A DNA stretch of 64,000 nt from Gimesia algae. Lineage in GTDB: Bacteria; Planctomycetota; Planctomycetia; Planctomycetales; Planctomycetaceae. Location: NCBI RefSeq assembly GCF_007746795.1, contig NZ_CP036343.1:3275369-3339368 (forward strand). Direction: 5' to 3'. Positions 23,614 to 33,477 of this stretch are shown here, one piece after another. The notes beneath the pieces were generated by a model that did no database searches, was not told the DNA's origin, and worked only from the letters and a program-made list of their open reading frames with translations. A program made the translations under genes and the position numbers. Each line of letters opens with the position of its first letter. Positions within the stretch are counted from its first letter, which is position 1.

Positions 23614-24933
23614 ATGGTTGGCAGAATTATCAAACAGAAATCCAGCCCCTACACCGCGCTGAATATTGACCGCTTAAGAATGGGGGTTAAATTACAGGCT
23701 CCCATCTATGACGCTGAAACTGAAAAGAACATTCTGCTGCTGGCCAGCGGCAAAAGTATCACCAAAACAACCATACAGAGCCTGAAAAAACGCGGCATTC
23801 GCAATGTGCGAGTCCATGATCGGGATCTGTCAAACCTGACCCTGGCTCCCGGCGAAAGCCAGTCTTCCGGTTTCACTTCTTCCCTGCAGCTACGCAGTCA
23901 AAAGTTAAAAAACCGCGCAGGTGATCCCTCCTCAAACAGGCAGGTTGCTGACACAGAGCGCACGAATTCTCCCTGGCAGATTCAATCCCAGTCCTTTTTA
24001 CATGAAGTGACTCCGCCTACAGCGACCGCCTATTCTCCGACATTACAAAAAGAGTATCGAAAAGAATTCGCGGTCCTGACAAAATTAACAGATGATATTT
24101 ACAGACAGATTCTGGCTAGCTCACGAATCAGTACTTCGCAAATTCAATCTGTGACAAACAGTTCCTTCTCACAAATGAGGCAGGATATGGATCTGTTCGT
24201 TCTGGAGGGAATTACGCCTGTCGCGCTGGGAAATATCTGCAGACACGGCCTGCAGATGTCGAGTCTGGCAATGGCAATGGGGACACAACTCGGCCTGCAA
24301 AGAGAGCATTTATCTCAACTCTGTATCGGTTGTCTGGTTCACGACACCGGCATGGTCAAAATCAATACTGACGGCCTGGTGGGACATCTGCCCGCCAGTC
24401 CCATCGACAGTCTGGAACTCAGAAAACATCCGGTCATCACCTATAATCTACTGAGTGAATCGAATGAGTTCTCCATGATCTCGCGGATTGTGGCTTATCA
24501 GGTACATGAACGCTGTGATGGATCCGGCTATCCGCGCGGCCAGAAACAAAATCAAATCCACCCTTTTGCCAAAATCGCTGCAGTAGCAGATGAATTCATT
24601 TCCCTGGTCTCCCTGGCTGCTGCCAATGCGGAAATCCAGCCTTACCTGGCTGTAGAGCAGTTGATCTACGGCGCCTCTCGGGGCATCTTCGACAGCGGCG
24701 CGGTTCGTGCATTATTACAGTCCATCTCGCTTTATCCCGTGGGATCCGTTGTCGAATTGAATCAGGGACAACTGGCAACGGTAATTCGGACGAATCGTCT
24801 GCAATACGATGCGCCGGTTGTCAGCATACTGCAACCGTGTGGCAGCGCACAGATTTTCGACCTGCAGGAACACGCTGATCTGCGAGTCATTCGATCAATC
24901 CCCCACGCCGAAATTGAGACCTGCAGCCTGTAA
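23614..24933 (+). CDS. HD-GYP domain protein (probable c-di-GMP phosphodiesterase)
   Basis: About 439 residues from the ATG at 23614. An N-terminal ~75-residue domain (Y-D-A-E-T-E-K-N-I-L-L-L) resembles the sensor-like domain that often precedes HD-GYP. A low-complexity linker follows. The catalytic domain has R-H-G-L-Q-M, L-V-H-D-T-G-M-V, H-P-V-I-T-Y, H-E-R-C-D-G-S-G-Y-P and A-D-E-F. All metal-binding positions appear present, so it probably degrades c-di-GMP in the cytoplasm and may control motility or attachment (inference). No membrane segment is visible. Confidence 0.85.
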   Translation: MVGRIIKQKSSPYTALNIDRLRMGVKLQAPIYDAETEKNILLLASGKSITKTTIQSLKKRGIRNVRVHDRDLSNLTLAPGESQSSGFTSSLQLRSQKLKNRAGDPSSNRQVADTERTNSPWQIQSQSFLHEVTPPTATAYSPTLQKEYRKEFAVLTKLTDDIYRQILASSRISTSQIQSVTNSSFSQMRQDMDLFVLEGITPVALGNICRHGLQMSSLAMAMGTQLGLQREHLSQLCIGCLVHDTGMVKINTDGLVGHLPASPIDSLELRKHPVITYNLLSESNEFSMISRIVAYQVHERCDGSGYPRGQKQNQIHPFAKIAAVADEFISLVSLAAANAEIQPYLAVEQLIYGASRGIFDSGAVRALLQSISLYPVGSVVELNQGQLATVIRTNRLQYDAPVVSILQPCGSAQIFDLQEHADLRVIRSIPHAEIETCSL

Positions 24934-24963
24934 CGGAAACAGCAGCAGGATCGCAAATTTCAT

Positions 24964-26325
24964 TCATTCAACGATAGCTACTCGCAGATCCATGACGTTG
25001 GTCTGCGTAGCCCCTGTTTTCAGAAGACTACCTGTTTCTGCCAGAATGGGATACGCATTATGGTCCCGTAAATACAGCGCGGGATTCAGTTGCAGTGCAT
25101 GTGCACGTTTCAGGCTGTGCTCATCCAGAATCCCACCTGCGGCATCGGTGGGCCCATCTTCGCCATCAGTGCCACCTGAAAGGATGCAGAACCCGGAAAG
25201 CGATTCATCCCAGAGACGCTGCATCGCAGCCAGTACCAGTTCCTGATTGCGGCCTCCCTTCCCTGGATGGGGAGACGACGATAAATCTACAACTGGTTCC
25301 CCGCCGCTGAGAATACAGGCAGGACGAGGTACCGGACCTGTTCCGGCCTGCAACTGCAGGCAAAGCTCAGCCAGTTCCACCCCGGTTTCAGCGGCAGTTC
25401 CTTCGTTTGCTGAGCCAAGCGAATAGACTTCGTATCCCAATGCCAGAGCCTGGTGTGAGGCCGCCTCCAGCGCGGTCGCATTATTGCCAATAACCTGATT
25501 GAACACAGTCGCATCTCTGACCGAATTTTGAGGGTGTGCTGGTGTCTGTTCTGACTTTAAGATGCTCCATACACTTTCGGGAATCTCTGCGGGATCTGAA
25601 ACAAACCGCTGTAGAACCTGTAAGGCATCTTGCGCCGTCGATTGATCGACTACTGTCGGTCCGGAAGCAATCAGATCGAGAGGATCGCCAACGATATCTG
25701 AGATGATCAGAGCAAACAGATGTCGACAGCCAGCCGCTTGAACCAGCCGTCCACCTTTTACAGCGGAGATCTGTTTGCGGACACAGTTCAACTCCTGAAT
25801 GGTGGCCCCCGAGGACATCAGCAACCGCGTCACCAGCTGTTTATCTTCCAGCGTCAATGGGGGCAGTGGTGCAGGCAGCAAAGCGCTCCCTCCACCTGAA
25901 ATCAAGACAATACAGATATCATCCGGCTCCAAATCTGATATTTTCTTCAGGATCTGGCGGGCGCCATACACTCCTTCTGCAGTCGGTTCATTCAGGCTCG
26001 CAGGTCGCGCCGGATAGAGATGAATCATTGCAAGCGGACGGACACAATCGGCGGGAACATTAACCCAGCCGGAGGTTCTTTCAGCCAGCGCTGAACCGCG
26101 AAGCGCAGCTTCCACACCCGCAGCCATCCCACTGCCCGCTTTTCCTGCACCGGTTACCAGCAGTCGTTCATGCCCCTGTAGCGGAATCGTGTGCCCGCAG
26201 ATTGTCAGTCCCTGGTCTGTAACTCGAATGGCATGGGAGACGAGCGTTTCAGAGTCGACTGCTCTGACTCCGGCTTTCCAGATCTCTAAAGCACGCTGAG
26301 CAGTTGAAGATGTCTGCGACATCAA
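24964..26325 (-). CDS. Glycerate 2-kinase (GckA/MOFRL type)
   Basis: 453 residues. It phosphorylates D-glycerate to 2-phosphoglycerate. The N-terminal DUF4147 domain shows G-A-G-K-A-G-S-G-M near residue 56 and I-S-G-G-G-S-A-L-L near 141; the C-terminal MOFRL domain shows L-S-G-G-E-P, G-G-R-N-Q-E-L-V and S-G-G-T-D-G-E-D-G-P-T-D. It is convergent with the HD-GYP gene (30-bp gap) and stands alone on its strand. It likely feeds glycerate from serine or glyoxylate metabolism into glycolysis. Confidence 0.9.
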   Translation of the reverse strand: MMSQTSSTAQRALEIWKAGVRAVDSETLVSHAIRVTDQGLTICGHTIPLQGHERLLVTGAGKAGSGMAAGVEAALRGSALAERTSGWVNVPADCVRPLAMIHLYPARPASLNEPTAEGVYGARQILKKISDLEPDDICIVLISGGGSALLPAPLPPLTLEDKQLVTRLLMSSGATIQELNCVRKQISAVKGGRLVQAAGCRHLFALIISDIVGDPLDLIASGPTVVDQSTAQDALQVLQRFVSDPAEIPESVWSILKSEQTPAHPQNSVRDATVFNQVIGNNATALEAASHQALALGYEVYSLGSANEGTAAETGVELAELCLQLQAGTGPVPRPACILSGGEPVVDLSSSPHPGKGGRNQELVLAAMQRLWDESLSGFCILSGGTDGEDGPTDAAGGILDEHSLKRAHALQLNPALYLRDHNAYPILAETGSLLKTGATQTNVMDLRVAIVE

Positions 26326-26463
26326 TACCTCGCATAAAAGAGAAGAGCAGATCGGCTGATTGCCAGATTACTTTTCGTATCTCTGTGGTTTAACAAGAAT
26401 ATTAAATGACAGGGAGGCACACTGGTCGAAATTGGGGATCGGCTTGAGCGAATGTATTACGTA

Positions 26464-27021
26464 TCAGGGATCTACCTGGTCCGAACCCGAGTCTTCCACA
26501 GTTGTATTTAAAGAACGTGCCAGCTCTTTTGCAAGTACACGTCCCTGGACTTCTGCAGGGGGAACTCCCTCCTCAGTCAATTTTTTCCGGTCCAGTTCAT
26601 CTTCCTGATCATACCAGAGGGGATCCACTTTTGCCTGGGTGATTTCAGAAACTTTCCAGACTCCCGTCTGACTTTTGACAAGATGAATGTCGGGCTTGAT
26701 TGCATAGCCATTTTTCTGAATCTGCACACGGACCAGGGCGGTCGAACCATTCAATTTGACGTCCAGTACGCGACAGTCAAGCGGCAGGGGATCTTGATGA
26801 GATTCCTGATTCAACTTCTTCGCCAGATCGGCTTTTTCGGGTGTAAGCAGAGCGCGAATCTGTGATTCATTCCCTGTTTCCAGAGCGTCCACAAACTCAA
26901 GCGCAATCTGCTTCACCCGATAATGCTCGTAGAATCTTTGTGCGCCGATTACGATCAGGTAGAGACCTGCTGTAATGAGTACACCGATCAGAAACTTCTG
27001 CGAGAGAGGTTTATTGGCCAT
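26464..27021 (-). CDS. Small membrane-anchored protein, unknown function
   Basis: 185 residues. One N-terminal membrane helix (about residues 10-27) anchors a soluble domain. The domain resembles the NTF2-like cone fold in pattern (A-L-E-F-V-D-A-L-E-T-G-N-E-S-Q-I-R-A-L-L near residue 40, W-K-V-S-E-I near 145). Its start codon overlaps the stop of the upstream gene by one base (TGATG), so the two are translationally coupled. Confidence 0.65.
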   Translation of the reverse strand: MANKPLSQKFLIGVLITAGLYLIVIGAQRFYEHYRVKQIALEFVDALETGNESQIRALLTPEKADLAKKLNQESHQDPLPLDCRVLDVKLNGSTALVRVQIQKNGYAIKPDIHLVKSQTGVWKVSEITQAKVDPLWYDQEDELDRKKLTEEGVPPAEVQGRVLAKELARSLNTTVEDSGSDQVDP

Positions 27022-27239
27022 CAGGCGCCCGGGCGGAGATGGCTGTAAGCTGCTAAGATGGCATAGAGATCCGAGGGAATCTTTACTTCGTCTTCTGAAA
27101 AATCAGAGATCCAGGTACGACGATAGTAAACTGCTTCTGCCAGAGCATCTGCAATTTCCCCAAATCGAACATTGACCAGACTGTCCTTCTGTTCGAGCGT
27201 TTCTTCTTCACCTGTAAAAATTCGAAGCCGATGTTGCAT
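27021..27239 (-). CDS. Small conserved-looking protein, unknown function
   Basis: 72 residues from the ATG at 27239, chosen because AAGGA precedes it by 8 nt; a GTG at 27293 would add 18 residues. An acidic soluble protein with a helical C-terminal half (L-A-E-A-V-Y-Y-R-R-T-W-I near residue 32). It is coupled to the membrane protein that follows, so the pair probably acts together. Confidence 0.6.
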   Translation of the reverse strand: MQHRLRIFTGEEETLEQKDSLVNVRFGEIADALAEAVYYRRTWISDFSEDEVKIPSDLYAILAAYSHLRPGA

Positions 27240-27591
27240 GGAAAGGATCCTTCCTATATCGAACTCAATGATTTCCGGACCGGCTGAATCCACAGCCAGA
27301 CAAAGGCAATTCTCTGCTAACCAGTATCATTTTGATTGAGCTGAACAAAACAGAAGACCGGAATTCACTCCAGCCTCATCTTAATTATCGGCTTAATCAA
27401 TTTAGCTTCTTGACTGAAAAGTTCAGTTTTTTTCGATTTTATCGGCTGTAAGGTCGCCCTATTCTCACCACTTTGAAATCAACGATGTAAGAATTACCAG
27501 TCATCCGGCGTAATTCGCGCATTGAGCTGGCAAAGAGAATCATTAAACAGCAATCTTTGCCGACTGAAAGGGAGCCTGGCTGCGCTTTGAA
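27240..27591. other. Gene-free stretch
   Basis: No gene recognised. A small hairpin ACTGAA-AAG-TTCAGT with seven T (27413-27433) faces the plus strand although both neighbouring genes are on the minus strand, so its use as a terminator is doubtful. Confidence 0.4.
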
Positions 27592-28245
27592 TCAGGAAAG
27601 TGACGATTGCAGCCCGAGTAAGGCGGGTAGTTCAAACATTGAGCCAAATGTTTTTGCCCCGTATGACTCCAGCTCGACCGGTGAACTGTGGTCAGCATAA
27701 CCGAGTACCGGGATGCCTGCAGCGACTGCGGCCTGCACTCCGAGTTTACTGTCTTCGATGACCACACATTCGCTCGGATGTACTCCCATCTGGTCAGCCG
27801 CAAAGAGATACAGATCGGGTTCTGGTTTCCAGACCCCTACTGTATAAGCAGAGTAAATGCGACCATCAAAATAACGAGACAGATCGGTGATTCTCAAGGT
27901 GAGTGCCATCTTCTCTTCAGGCCCATTCGAAGCAACGCATTTCGTCATGGGGATTGCTTCCAGCGCTTCACGGACTCCCTGAATGGCCTGCAGTTCCTGC
28001 TCGAATACTTTCGCCATCTGTGCGCGGACCTGATTGGCAAAATCTGCCGGTAGCTTTGCATCCATCTGATCTTCGACGACGGCCAGGCAATCAGCCAGTT
28101 TGCCACCTTTGAACTGCTGGACCGCCTGCTCGGGAGACAGTGGAAATCCGATGTCTGTAATCATCTCGGCCAGAACGCGATTCCCCAGGGTTTCACTGTC
28201 GACCAGAACACCATCACAATCAAAGATTACCGCTTTGTATTTCAT
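27592..28245 (-). CDS. HAD-superfamily phosphatase
   Basis: 217 residues from the ATG at 28245. HAD motifs: D-C-D-G-V-L-V-D at residue 9 (nucleophile and acid), S-N-G-P in motif II, the motif III lysine in W-K-P-E-P, and E-D-S-K-L-G-V in motif IV. The helical cap places it in the beta-phosphoglucomutase/phosphoglycolate phosphatase group. Substrate unknown. It follows the Rieske gene after 28 nt. Confidence 0.88.
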   Translation of the reverse strand: MKYKAVIFDCDGVLVDSETLGNRVLAEMITDIGFPLSPEQAVQQFKGGKLADCLAVVEDQMDAKLPADFANQVRAQMAKVFEQELQAIQGVREALEAIPMTKCVASNGPEEKMALTLRITDLSRYFDGRIYSAYTVGVWKPEPDLYLFAADQMGVHPSECVVIEDSKLGVQAAVAAGIPVLGYADHSSPVELESYGAKTFGSMFELPALLGLQSSLS

Positions 28246-28273
28246 GTCGCCTGCTGACTCGCTTCTTTTTTCT

Positions 28274-28588
28274 CTATGACTCAGGTAGTTCAATATAGAT
28301 CCCGTCCTCTTCCACAGAGACGGGATAGGTCGGGTGACACAGGCGTTCATTCAAACAGTGTTGACCTGTGGTAACATCAAACTGCCAGCCATGCCAGGGG
28401 CAGGTCACAACGTTACCCGTAAGTGTCCCTTCTCCCAGGGGACCGCCTGCATGGGGACAGACACCATCCATTGCATAATAGGTACCATCCACATGAAACA
28501 GCGCAATAATTCGATCTTCCGCGACAAACTCAGCGGCCTGCCCTTCAGGCACGGCGGTCAGGTCGGCGATTCGTATTTTATTGCCCAT
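28274..28588 (-). CDS. Rieske [2Fe-2S] ferredoxin-like protein
   Basis: 104 residues from the ATG at 28588, which has a GGAGA ribosome site; an upstream ATG at 28639 is less likely. Cluster ligands are C44-P-H46 and C63-P-W-H66, in the C-x-H...C-x2-H pattern. The size and lack of a membrane segment fit soluble Rieske ferredoxins such as dioxygenase ferredoxins or NirD. No oxygenase or reductase gene is next to it, so the partner is unknown. Confidence 0.9.
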   Translation of the reverse strand: MGNKIRIADLTAVPEGQAAEFVAEDRIIALFHVDGTYYAMDGVCPHAGGPLGEGTLTGNVVTCPWHGWQFDVTTGQHCLNERLCHPTYPVSVEEDGIYIELPES

Positions 28589-28716
28589 GACTGTCTCCGA
28601 TTTGGCGGCCTGTTCACTGGATGTGATACGAGGTCTCATTTTGAACAGACGGTAGCCCCTTCTGCATTCTGTGACCTCAGATAGCGGTTGTAGTGGAGAT
28701 CAGCGTCTGAATCAAT

Positions 28717-29697
28717 TCAGGCAGCCTTTTTTTCCTGAATCGTTTCAGCCTGGCGTTTCTTTTTCGCTCGCACCCGCGGCTCACTTTTCCAGCGTCGATG
28801 CACCCAGAAATACTGTTCGGGTGATTTCCGCACGGCGTTTTCCAAAGCAGTCGTGAACTGCTGCGTGATTTCTCCTACTGGATCTTTAGAGACACACTGT
28901 GTCGAATCGATCAGTTGCTCGCAGCCCATTTCGAACTTGACCCATTGATTGTTTTCAAAATCATCGGGCAGTCTACGGGCATAGCCCACACAGATATAAG
29001 CCCGATACTCCAAAGCCAGCAGAGCAATCGATTTGAAGGTAGAAGCAGGTTTGCCAAAAAAGTCAACGAACAAACCCCGTTTGCCGGCATCCTGATCGCC
29101 GAGCAACGCCAGATGTCCGCGGCGTTCAATCGTGGCAATCATATCGTCGTAGCCACCTTTTTTCGCCATCGCACGATGGCCGGTATGCTGACGGAATTTT
29201 TCAAACCATTCGTTCAGGAAAGGATTATCCAGCTCTCGCGCGACCACCCCCATGGGGAAGCCAAACAGTCCGAAGACGGAAACGGCGATCTCCCAGTTTC
29301 CATAGTGGCCACTTAAGAGAATCACCGGTCTCCCGGAACAGAGTGCCGTAATTAACTCCGGCGGATAATCGAAATCCAGCACATCAAAGATATTTCCTCG
29401 ATGCAGTTTGCGGGGCAGCTGGATGATTTCTACCACCATGCGAAACAGGTGCGTCCACATCTGATAGATGGTCTGGTCAATTTCCTGATCCGAGAGGTCT
29501 TCACCTAAAGCAGTCCGCAGATTTTCTGCTGCCACATGATAACGGGTCAGCTTGCGAGGCAGACAGCGATGAATCACAAACGCCATCCCCTTTGCCAGTT
29601 TCACTGATTCTCTCAGCGGTAATGATCTGACGATACAAACCAATGTGCGAAAAATCAGATATTCCAGTCGGTATCTTGCCATGCGCCAATCGATCAT
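28717..29697 (-). CDS. Lipid A-type lysophospholipid acyltransferase (LpxL/HtrB family)
   Basis: 326 residues, usual for the family. The catalytic H-x4-(D/E) motif is S-G-H-Y-G-N-W-E near residue 129; R-x-L-D-N-P near 153, G-D-Q-D-A-G near 198 and W-V-H-R-R-W near 300 are family hallmarks. It transfers an acyl chain in lipid A or a similar lipid at the inner membrane. The basic K-K-K-R tail is unusual but not disruptive. It supports a Gram-negative-type envelope. Confidence 0.88.
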   Translation of the reverse strand: MIDWRMARYRLEYLIFRTLVCIVRSLPLRESVKLAKGMAFVIHRCLPRKLTRYHVAAENLRTALGEDLSDQEIDQTIYQMWTHLFRMVVEIIQLPRKLHRGNIFDVLDFDYPPELITALCSGRPVILLSGHYGNWEIAVSVFGLFGFPMGVVARELDNPFLNEWFEKFRQHTGHRAMAKKGGYDDMIATIERRGHLALLGDQDAGKRGLFVDFFGKPASTFKSIALLALEYRAYICVGYARRLPDDFENNQWVKFEMGCEQLIDSTQCVSKDPVGEITQQFTTALENAVRKSPEQYFWVHRRWKSEPRVRAKKKRQAETIQEKKAA

Positions 29698-30049
29698 ACG
29701 ATCGTTCCCCCAAACTTCCCTGCTGTGATTGCCCGCTTCTTCCTGAAGATCATACGGGATCTATTGCACCTGAACCCCAGACTCAGCCTTACTTTAACTC
29801 TTGTGGTCTATGATCGGAGAGGGGCGGTCTGTTCCTGGACTCAGGTTCAAAGTCGTAAAAGTGTCTACAGAATCGGGTTTTTCGTCAAGCCCCAATTAGA
29901 TCAGGGTCTGCCTGACATCGATTTCGATTGAAATCTATATAAACTGAGAGAGATCAATTATTTTTTACTCGGAATTGAACTGCAGACTGAGTATATTGAT
30001 AAAGAGAGATAGATGTATCCAACCCCTTCCTGTTTCTTTGTATGATTCC
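29698..30049. other. Gene-free stretch between divergent genes
   Basis: 352 bp with no gene recognised. The only signal is the candidate promoter at 29912-29941. Confidence 0.4.
29912..29941 (+). promoter_or_regulatory. Possible promoter of the small secreted protein
   Basis: CTGACA (29912-29917), 18-bp spacer, TATATA (29936-29941), 108 bp before the ATG at 30050. Confidence 0.4.
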
Positions 30050-30448
30050 ATGACCGATCGATCTTCATTCACGCTGCGTCTGCTACTGATTGCAGTCGCC
30101 GTCTGCGCCGTGAATCTGATGTCGCTCGATTCCGCGCAGGCGACCTGTGGAGATTATCTGTCCCATGCGGGGCAGAATGATGCTTCAGTCAATCATCTGC
30201 TGACTGATCCGACGCAGATGCCACCCGCCATGCCCTGCTCAGGTCCCGGCTGCCAAAAGCATCGCCCCGATCCTGCTCCACACGCCCCCGTGCTTGTGAT
30301 CACCGTTCTCAAACCAGCCTGCCCTGTCGGCTTCGAAACGCTGAAGTCGGAACAACGGCAAACCAGACTCGTATCCTGCTCCACATTACTGTGTTCGTCA
30401 GCGAATCGAGCACGCATCGACCGTCCTCCCCAACTCTCTGGCTCCTGA
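30050..30448 (+). CDS. Small secreted cysteine-containing protein
   Basis: 132 residues from the ATG at 30050. A signal peptide ends near residue 30 (S-A-Q-A-T-C). The mature part holds pairs of cysteines (C-S-G-P-G-C-Q-K-H) and is proline-rich in its middle. No family is recognised. The following 149 bp before the cytochrome gene hold a perfect 12-bp palindrome GTTTCATGAAAC (30478-30489). Confidence 0.5.
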   Translation: MTDRSSFTLRLLLIAVAVCAVNLMSLDSAQATCGDYLSHAGQNDASVNHLLTDPTQMPPAMPCSGPGCQKHRPDPAPHAPVLVITVLKPACPVGFETLKSEQRQTRLVSCSTLLCSSANRARIDRPPQLSGS

Positions 30449-30597
30449 AACATCGGATACAGGGACATTGTCTCTGTTGTTTCATGAAACTTGCCTGCGC
30501 GAACTGTTCCATTCAACGGTTTTGCCTGCGCTTTGATTAAGTGCGGTTTTACTGCAAGTTTTCCCCATAGCCAATTAGTGCAGGACCTCTTGTCAAT

Positions 30598-33411
30598 ATG
30601 TCTACCACCGATTCTTCCACGGCGGAAGCGAAACCCCGTCGGATCGTCCGCAAAGCCATCGGACCGAAATTACGTAAAGTTCTCTATCTGCTCTTTTTCA
30701 TGGTGGCATTGCTGGGCGCCAATTCGATCTATCTTGTCAGTATTACCGTCTATGACTGGTTGAGTGGTGAGACACTGGAAAACTGGTTCTACCAGTACAT
30801 GTTTCTCGCGCATCTGATCCTGGGCCTGGTGTTACTGGCTCCCTTTATCCTGTTCGGCGTCGTACACATTTATAACACGAAGAACCGACTTAATCGGCGT
30901 GCCGTGCGAGTGGGATACGGACTGTTCTTTATTTCCTGCCTGGTACTGATCTCCGGAATCTTATTGTTACGCATTGGTTCTTTCGACATGAAAAACCCCA
31001 CCGCGAGATCAATTACTTATTGGTGTCATGTGATTGCACCGGTGTTTGCCCTCTGGATGTACTGGCTGCATCGCCTGGTCGGACCCAAGATCAAGTGGAA
31101 AGGGGGACTTGCTTACCTGGGTGTCATTACTGCGATGGTGGTCGGCATGCTGATGTTTCATTCTTCAGACCCCCGCAAGTGGAATGTGGTCGGCCCCAAA
31201 TCTGGTGAAAAATATTTCTTCCCCTCACTCTCCCGGACCTCAACTGGTGACTTCATTCCTGCGGAAGCGTTGATGATGGATGACTATTGTCAGAAATGCC
31301 ATCCCGATACACACGCTGACTGGAAAAACAGTGTCCACCATTTCAGTTCGTTTAATAATCCCGCCTACCTCGCTTCGGTGAGAGAAACCCGCAAAGTCTC
31401 CTTTGAACGTGACGGGAACCTGCAGGCTTCCCGCTTCTGCGCCGGCTGCCATGATCCAGTCCCCTTCTTCAGTGGTGCCTTTGATGATCCGAATTTTGAT
31501 GATATCAATCACATCACCTCACAGGCGGGAATTACCTGCACGAGCTGCCATGCCATTACGAACGTCAACAGTGTGCGTGGCAACGGAGACTATACCATTG
31601 AAGAACCGATCCATTATCCATTTGCGTACAGCGATAATGTATTTCTGCAATGGGTGAATAATCAGCTGGTGAAGGCCAAACCAGCGTTTCACAAGAAAAC
31701 CTTCCTGAAAGATCTTCACAAATCAACGGAATTCTGTGGGACCTGCCACAAAGTACATCTGCCGGAAGAACTGAATCAGTATAAGTTTCTCCGCGGGCAG
31801 AACCATTACGATTCCTTTCTATTGAGCGGCGTGTCCGGTCATGGGGCCCGAAGTTTTTATTATCCTCCCCAGGCCCAGGAGAACTGCAACAAGTGTCACA
31901 TGCCAGCCAAGCCTTCCAACGACTTTGGCGCACGGCACTTCTATGATTCAAAAGAACTCAGTGTTCACAATCACCTGTTCCCGGCTGCGAATACCGGGAT
32001 CGCTGCACTCCGCAATGATCCGGAAACCGTCGCCATTCATGAGGCGTTCCTGAAAGACAATCTTCGCGTTGATTTCTTTGGAATTCGCGAAGAAGGCAAC
32101 ATCGAAGGCAAACTGATTGCGCCGCTGCGACCGGAAGTTCCCACTCTGAAACCCGGAAACAAATATCTGCTGGAAACGGTACTGCGTACCTTGAAAGTCG
32201 GACATCACTTTACCCAGGGAACAGCTGACTCGAATGAAATCTGGCTGGATGTGACGGTCAAAAGTGGCGATCGAATCATCGGACGCAGTGGTTCCCGTGA
32301 AGAAGACGGGACCGTGGATCCCTGGTCGCATTTTGTGAACGCTTTTGTGATTGACCGTGACGGTAATCGAATCTCCCGCCGAAATCCAGAGGATATTTTC
32401 GTACCATTGTACAATAACCAGATGCCGCCGGGGGCCGGTCAGACCATTCACTATGAACTGATTCTGCCCGATGACCTGACCGCTCCGGTGACGGTCGAAG
32501 CCAAACTGCAGTATCGAAAATTCGATACGCATTACATGCAGTTTGTCGCGTCTTCACTGGAAGCAAAAGGCCAGGAACTGTCCTGGAAGGAAAAAGGCGT
32601 TCCTTATGTGAATACTCTACCCATCACGACCATCGCTTCGGATACCATTACGTTTCCGATCGAAGGGGTGACTGCGGAAGTGAAAAACAAAGAAGTCGAG
32701 ATTCCGGTCTGGCAACGCTGGAACGATTACGGCATCGGCCTGTTTCTGAAAGGCAAGGCGGAATTACGCCAGGCAGCGGAAGCGTTTGAGCACGTCGATC
32801 AACTCGACCGCTATGATGGTTCATTGAATCTGGCACGAGTCTACTTCACGGAAGGACGCCTGGAAGATGCCGTTGATGCCCTGAAGCGAACTGCATCATT
32901 CACCGATCCGCCGGCTCCTCCCTGGACGCTGGCCTGGCTGAGTGGCAAGGTCAATCAGCAGCAGGGACACCTGGAAGAAGCTGAAAAGAACTTCCGCAGT
33001 GTTCTGGAAGATCAGACCGAAGAGCGCACCCGCCGCGGGTTTGACTTCAGTAAAGATTATGTCGTCATTAACGATCTCGGTCAAAATCTGTTTGATCAGG
33101 CCAAGCGGTTCCGCACGGCAGAGAAGCAGGAGCAGCGCGTTCAACTGCTCAACCAGGCCGTCGAACAGTTCCAGAACACGCTGGTCCTGGACCCGGAGAA
33201 TGTCACCGCTCATTACGGTCTCTCTCTGGTTTATGATCAGTTGGAGCAACCGGAACTGTCTGATCAGCATCGGAAGCTGCATCAGAAATATAAGGTTGAT
33301 GATACGGCCCGAGGTTTCGCAGAACGCAAAGCCCGCGAAAAATATCCTGCTGCCAACCACGCAGCAGAGCAACCTGTGATTTATTCATTAAACCGTACCG
33401 TCAAACCATAA
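30598..33411 (+). CDS. Membrane multihaem cytochrome c with TPR domain
   Basis: 937 residues. Five membrane helices lie in the first ~190 residues. Helices 2 and 4 carry histidine pairs (H72/H90 and H144/H158), suggesting membrane b-type haem (inference). The periplasmic part has five C-x-x-C-H haem motifs: C-Q-K-C-H at residue 231, then C-A-G-C-H, C-T-S-C-H, C-G-T-C-H and C-N-K-C-H. This resembles the cytochrome c554-type domain. A beta-rich region follows, then TPR-like helical repeats from about residue 710 to the end. The layout suggests quinol-linked electron transfer to a periplasmic partner. The partner may be the CRTAC1 protein 66 bp downstream. Confidence 0.85.
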   Translation: MSTTDSSTAEAKPRRIVRKAIGPKLRKVLYLLFFMVALLGANSIYLVSITVYDWLSGETLENWFYQYMFLAHLILGLVLLAPFILFGVVHIYNTKNRLNRRAVRVGYGLFFISCLVLISGILLLRIGSFDMKNPTARSITYWCHVIAPVFALWMYWLHRLVGPKIKWKGGLAYLGVITAMVVGMLMFHSSDPRKWNVVGPKSGEKYFFPSLSRTSTGDFIPAEALMMDDYCQKCHPDTHADWKNSVHHFSSFNNPAYLASVRETRKVSFERDGNLQASRFCAGCHDPVPFFSGAFDDPNFDDINHITSQAGITCTSCHAITNVNSVRGNGDYTIEEPIHYPFAYSDNVFLQWVNNQLVKAKPAFHKKTFLKDLHKSTEFCGTCHKVHLPEELNQYKFLRGQNHYDSFLLSGVSGHGARSFYYPPQAQENCNKCHMPAKPSNDFGARHFYDSKELSVHNHLFPAANTGIAALRNDPETVAIHEAFLKDNLRVDFFGIREEGNIEGKLIAPLRPEVPTLKPGNKYLLETVLRTLKVGHHFTQGTADSNEIWLDVTVKSGDRIIGRSGSREEDGTVDPWSHFVNAFVIDRDGNRISRRNPEDIFVPLYNNQMPPGAGQTIHYELILPDDLTAPVTVEAKLQYRKFDTHYMQFVASSLEAKGQELSWKEKGVPYVNTLPITTIASDTITFPIEGVTAEVKNKEVEIPVWQRWNDYGIGLFLKGKAELRQAAEAFEHVDQLDRYDGSLNLARVYFTEGRLEDAVDALKRTASFTDPPAPPWTLAWLSGKVNQQQGHLEEAEKNFRSVLEDQTEERTRRGFDFSKDYVVINDLGQNLFDQAKRFRTAEKQEQRVQLLNQAVEQFQNTLVLDPENVTAHYGLSLVYDQLEQPELSDQHRKLHQKYKVDDTARGFAERKAREKYPAANHAAEQPVIYSLNRTVKP

Positions 33412-33418
33412 CGCATCG

Positions 33419-33449
33419 GCTCTCCGCGCTGAATGGCAACGCGAAGAGC
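33419..33449 (+). other. Intercistronic hairpin
   Basis: GCTCTCCGCG / CGCGAAGAGC (one mismatch) with an 11-nt loop lies between the cytochrome and CRTAC1 genes. No T-run follows, so it more likely affects transcript stability than termination. Confidence 0.5.
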
Positions 33450-33477
33450 TGAATTTAGATAAACGAAAGTCATACTC

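Noticed and set aside
27413..27433. Hairpin with a T-run
   Set aside because: It would terminate plus-strand transcription, but both neighbours are on the minus strand and the stem is only 6 bp.
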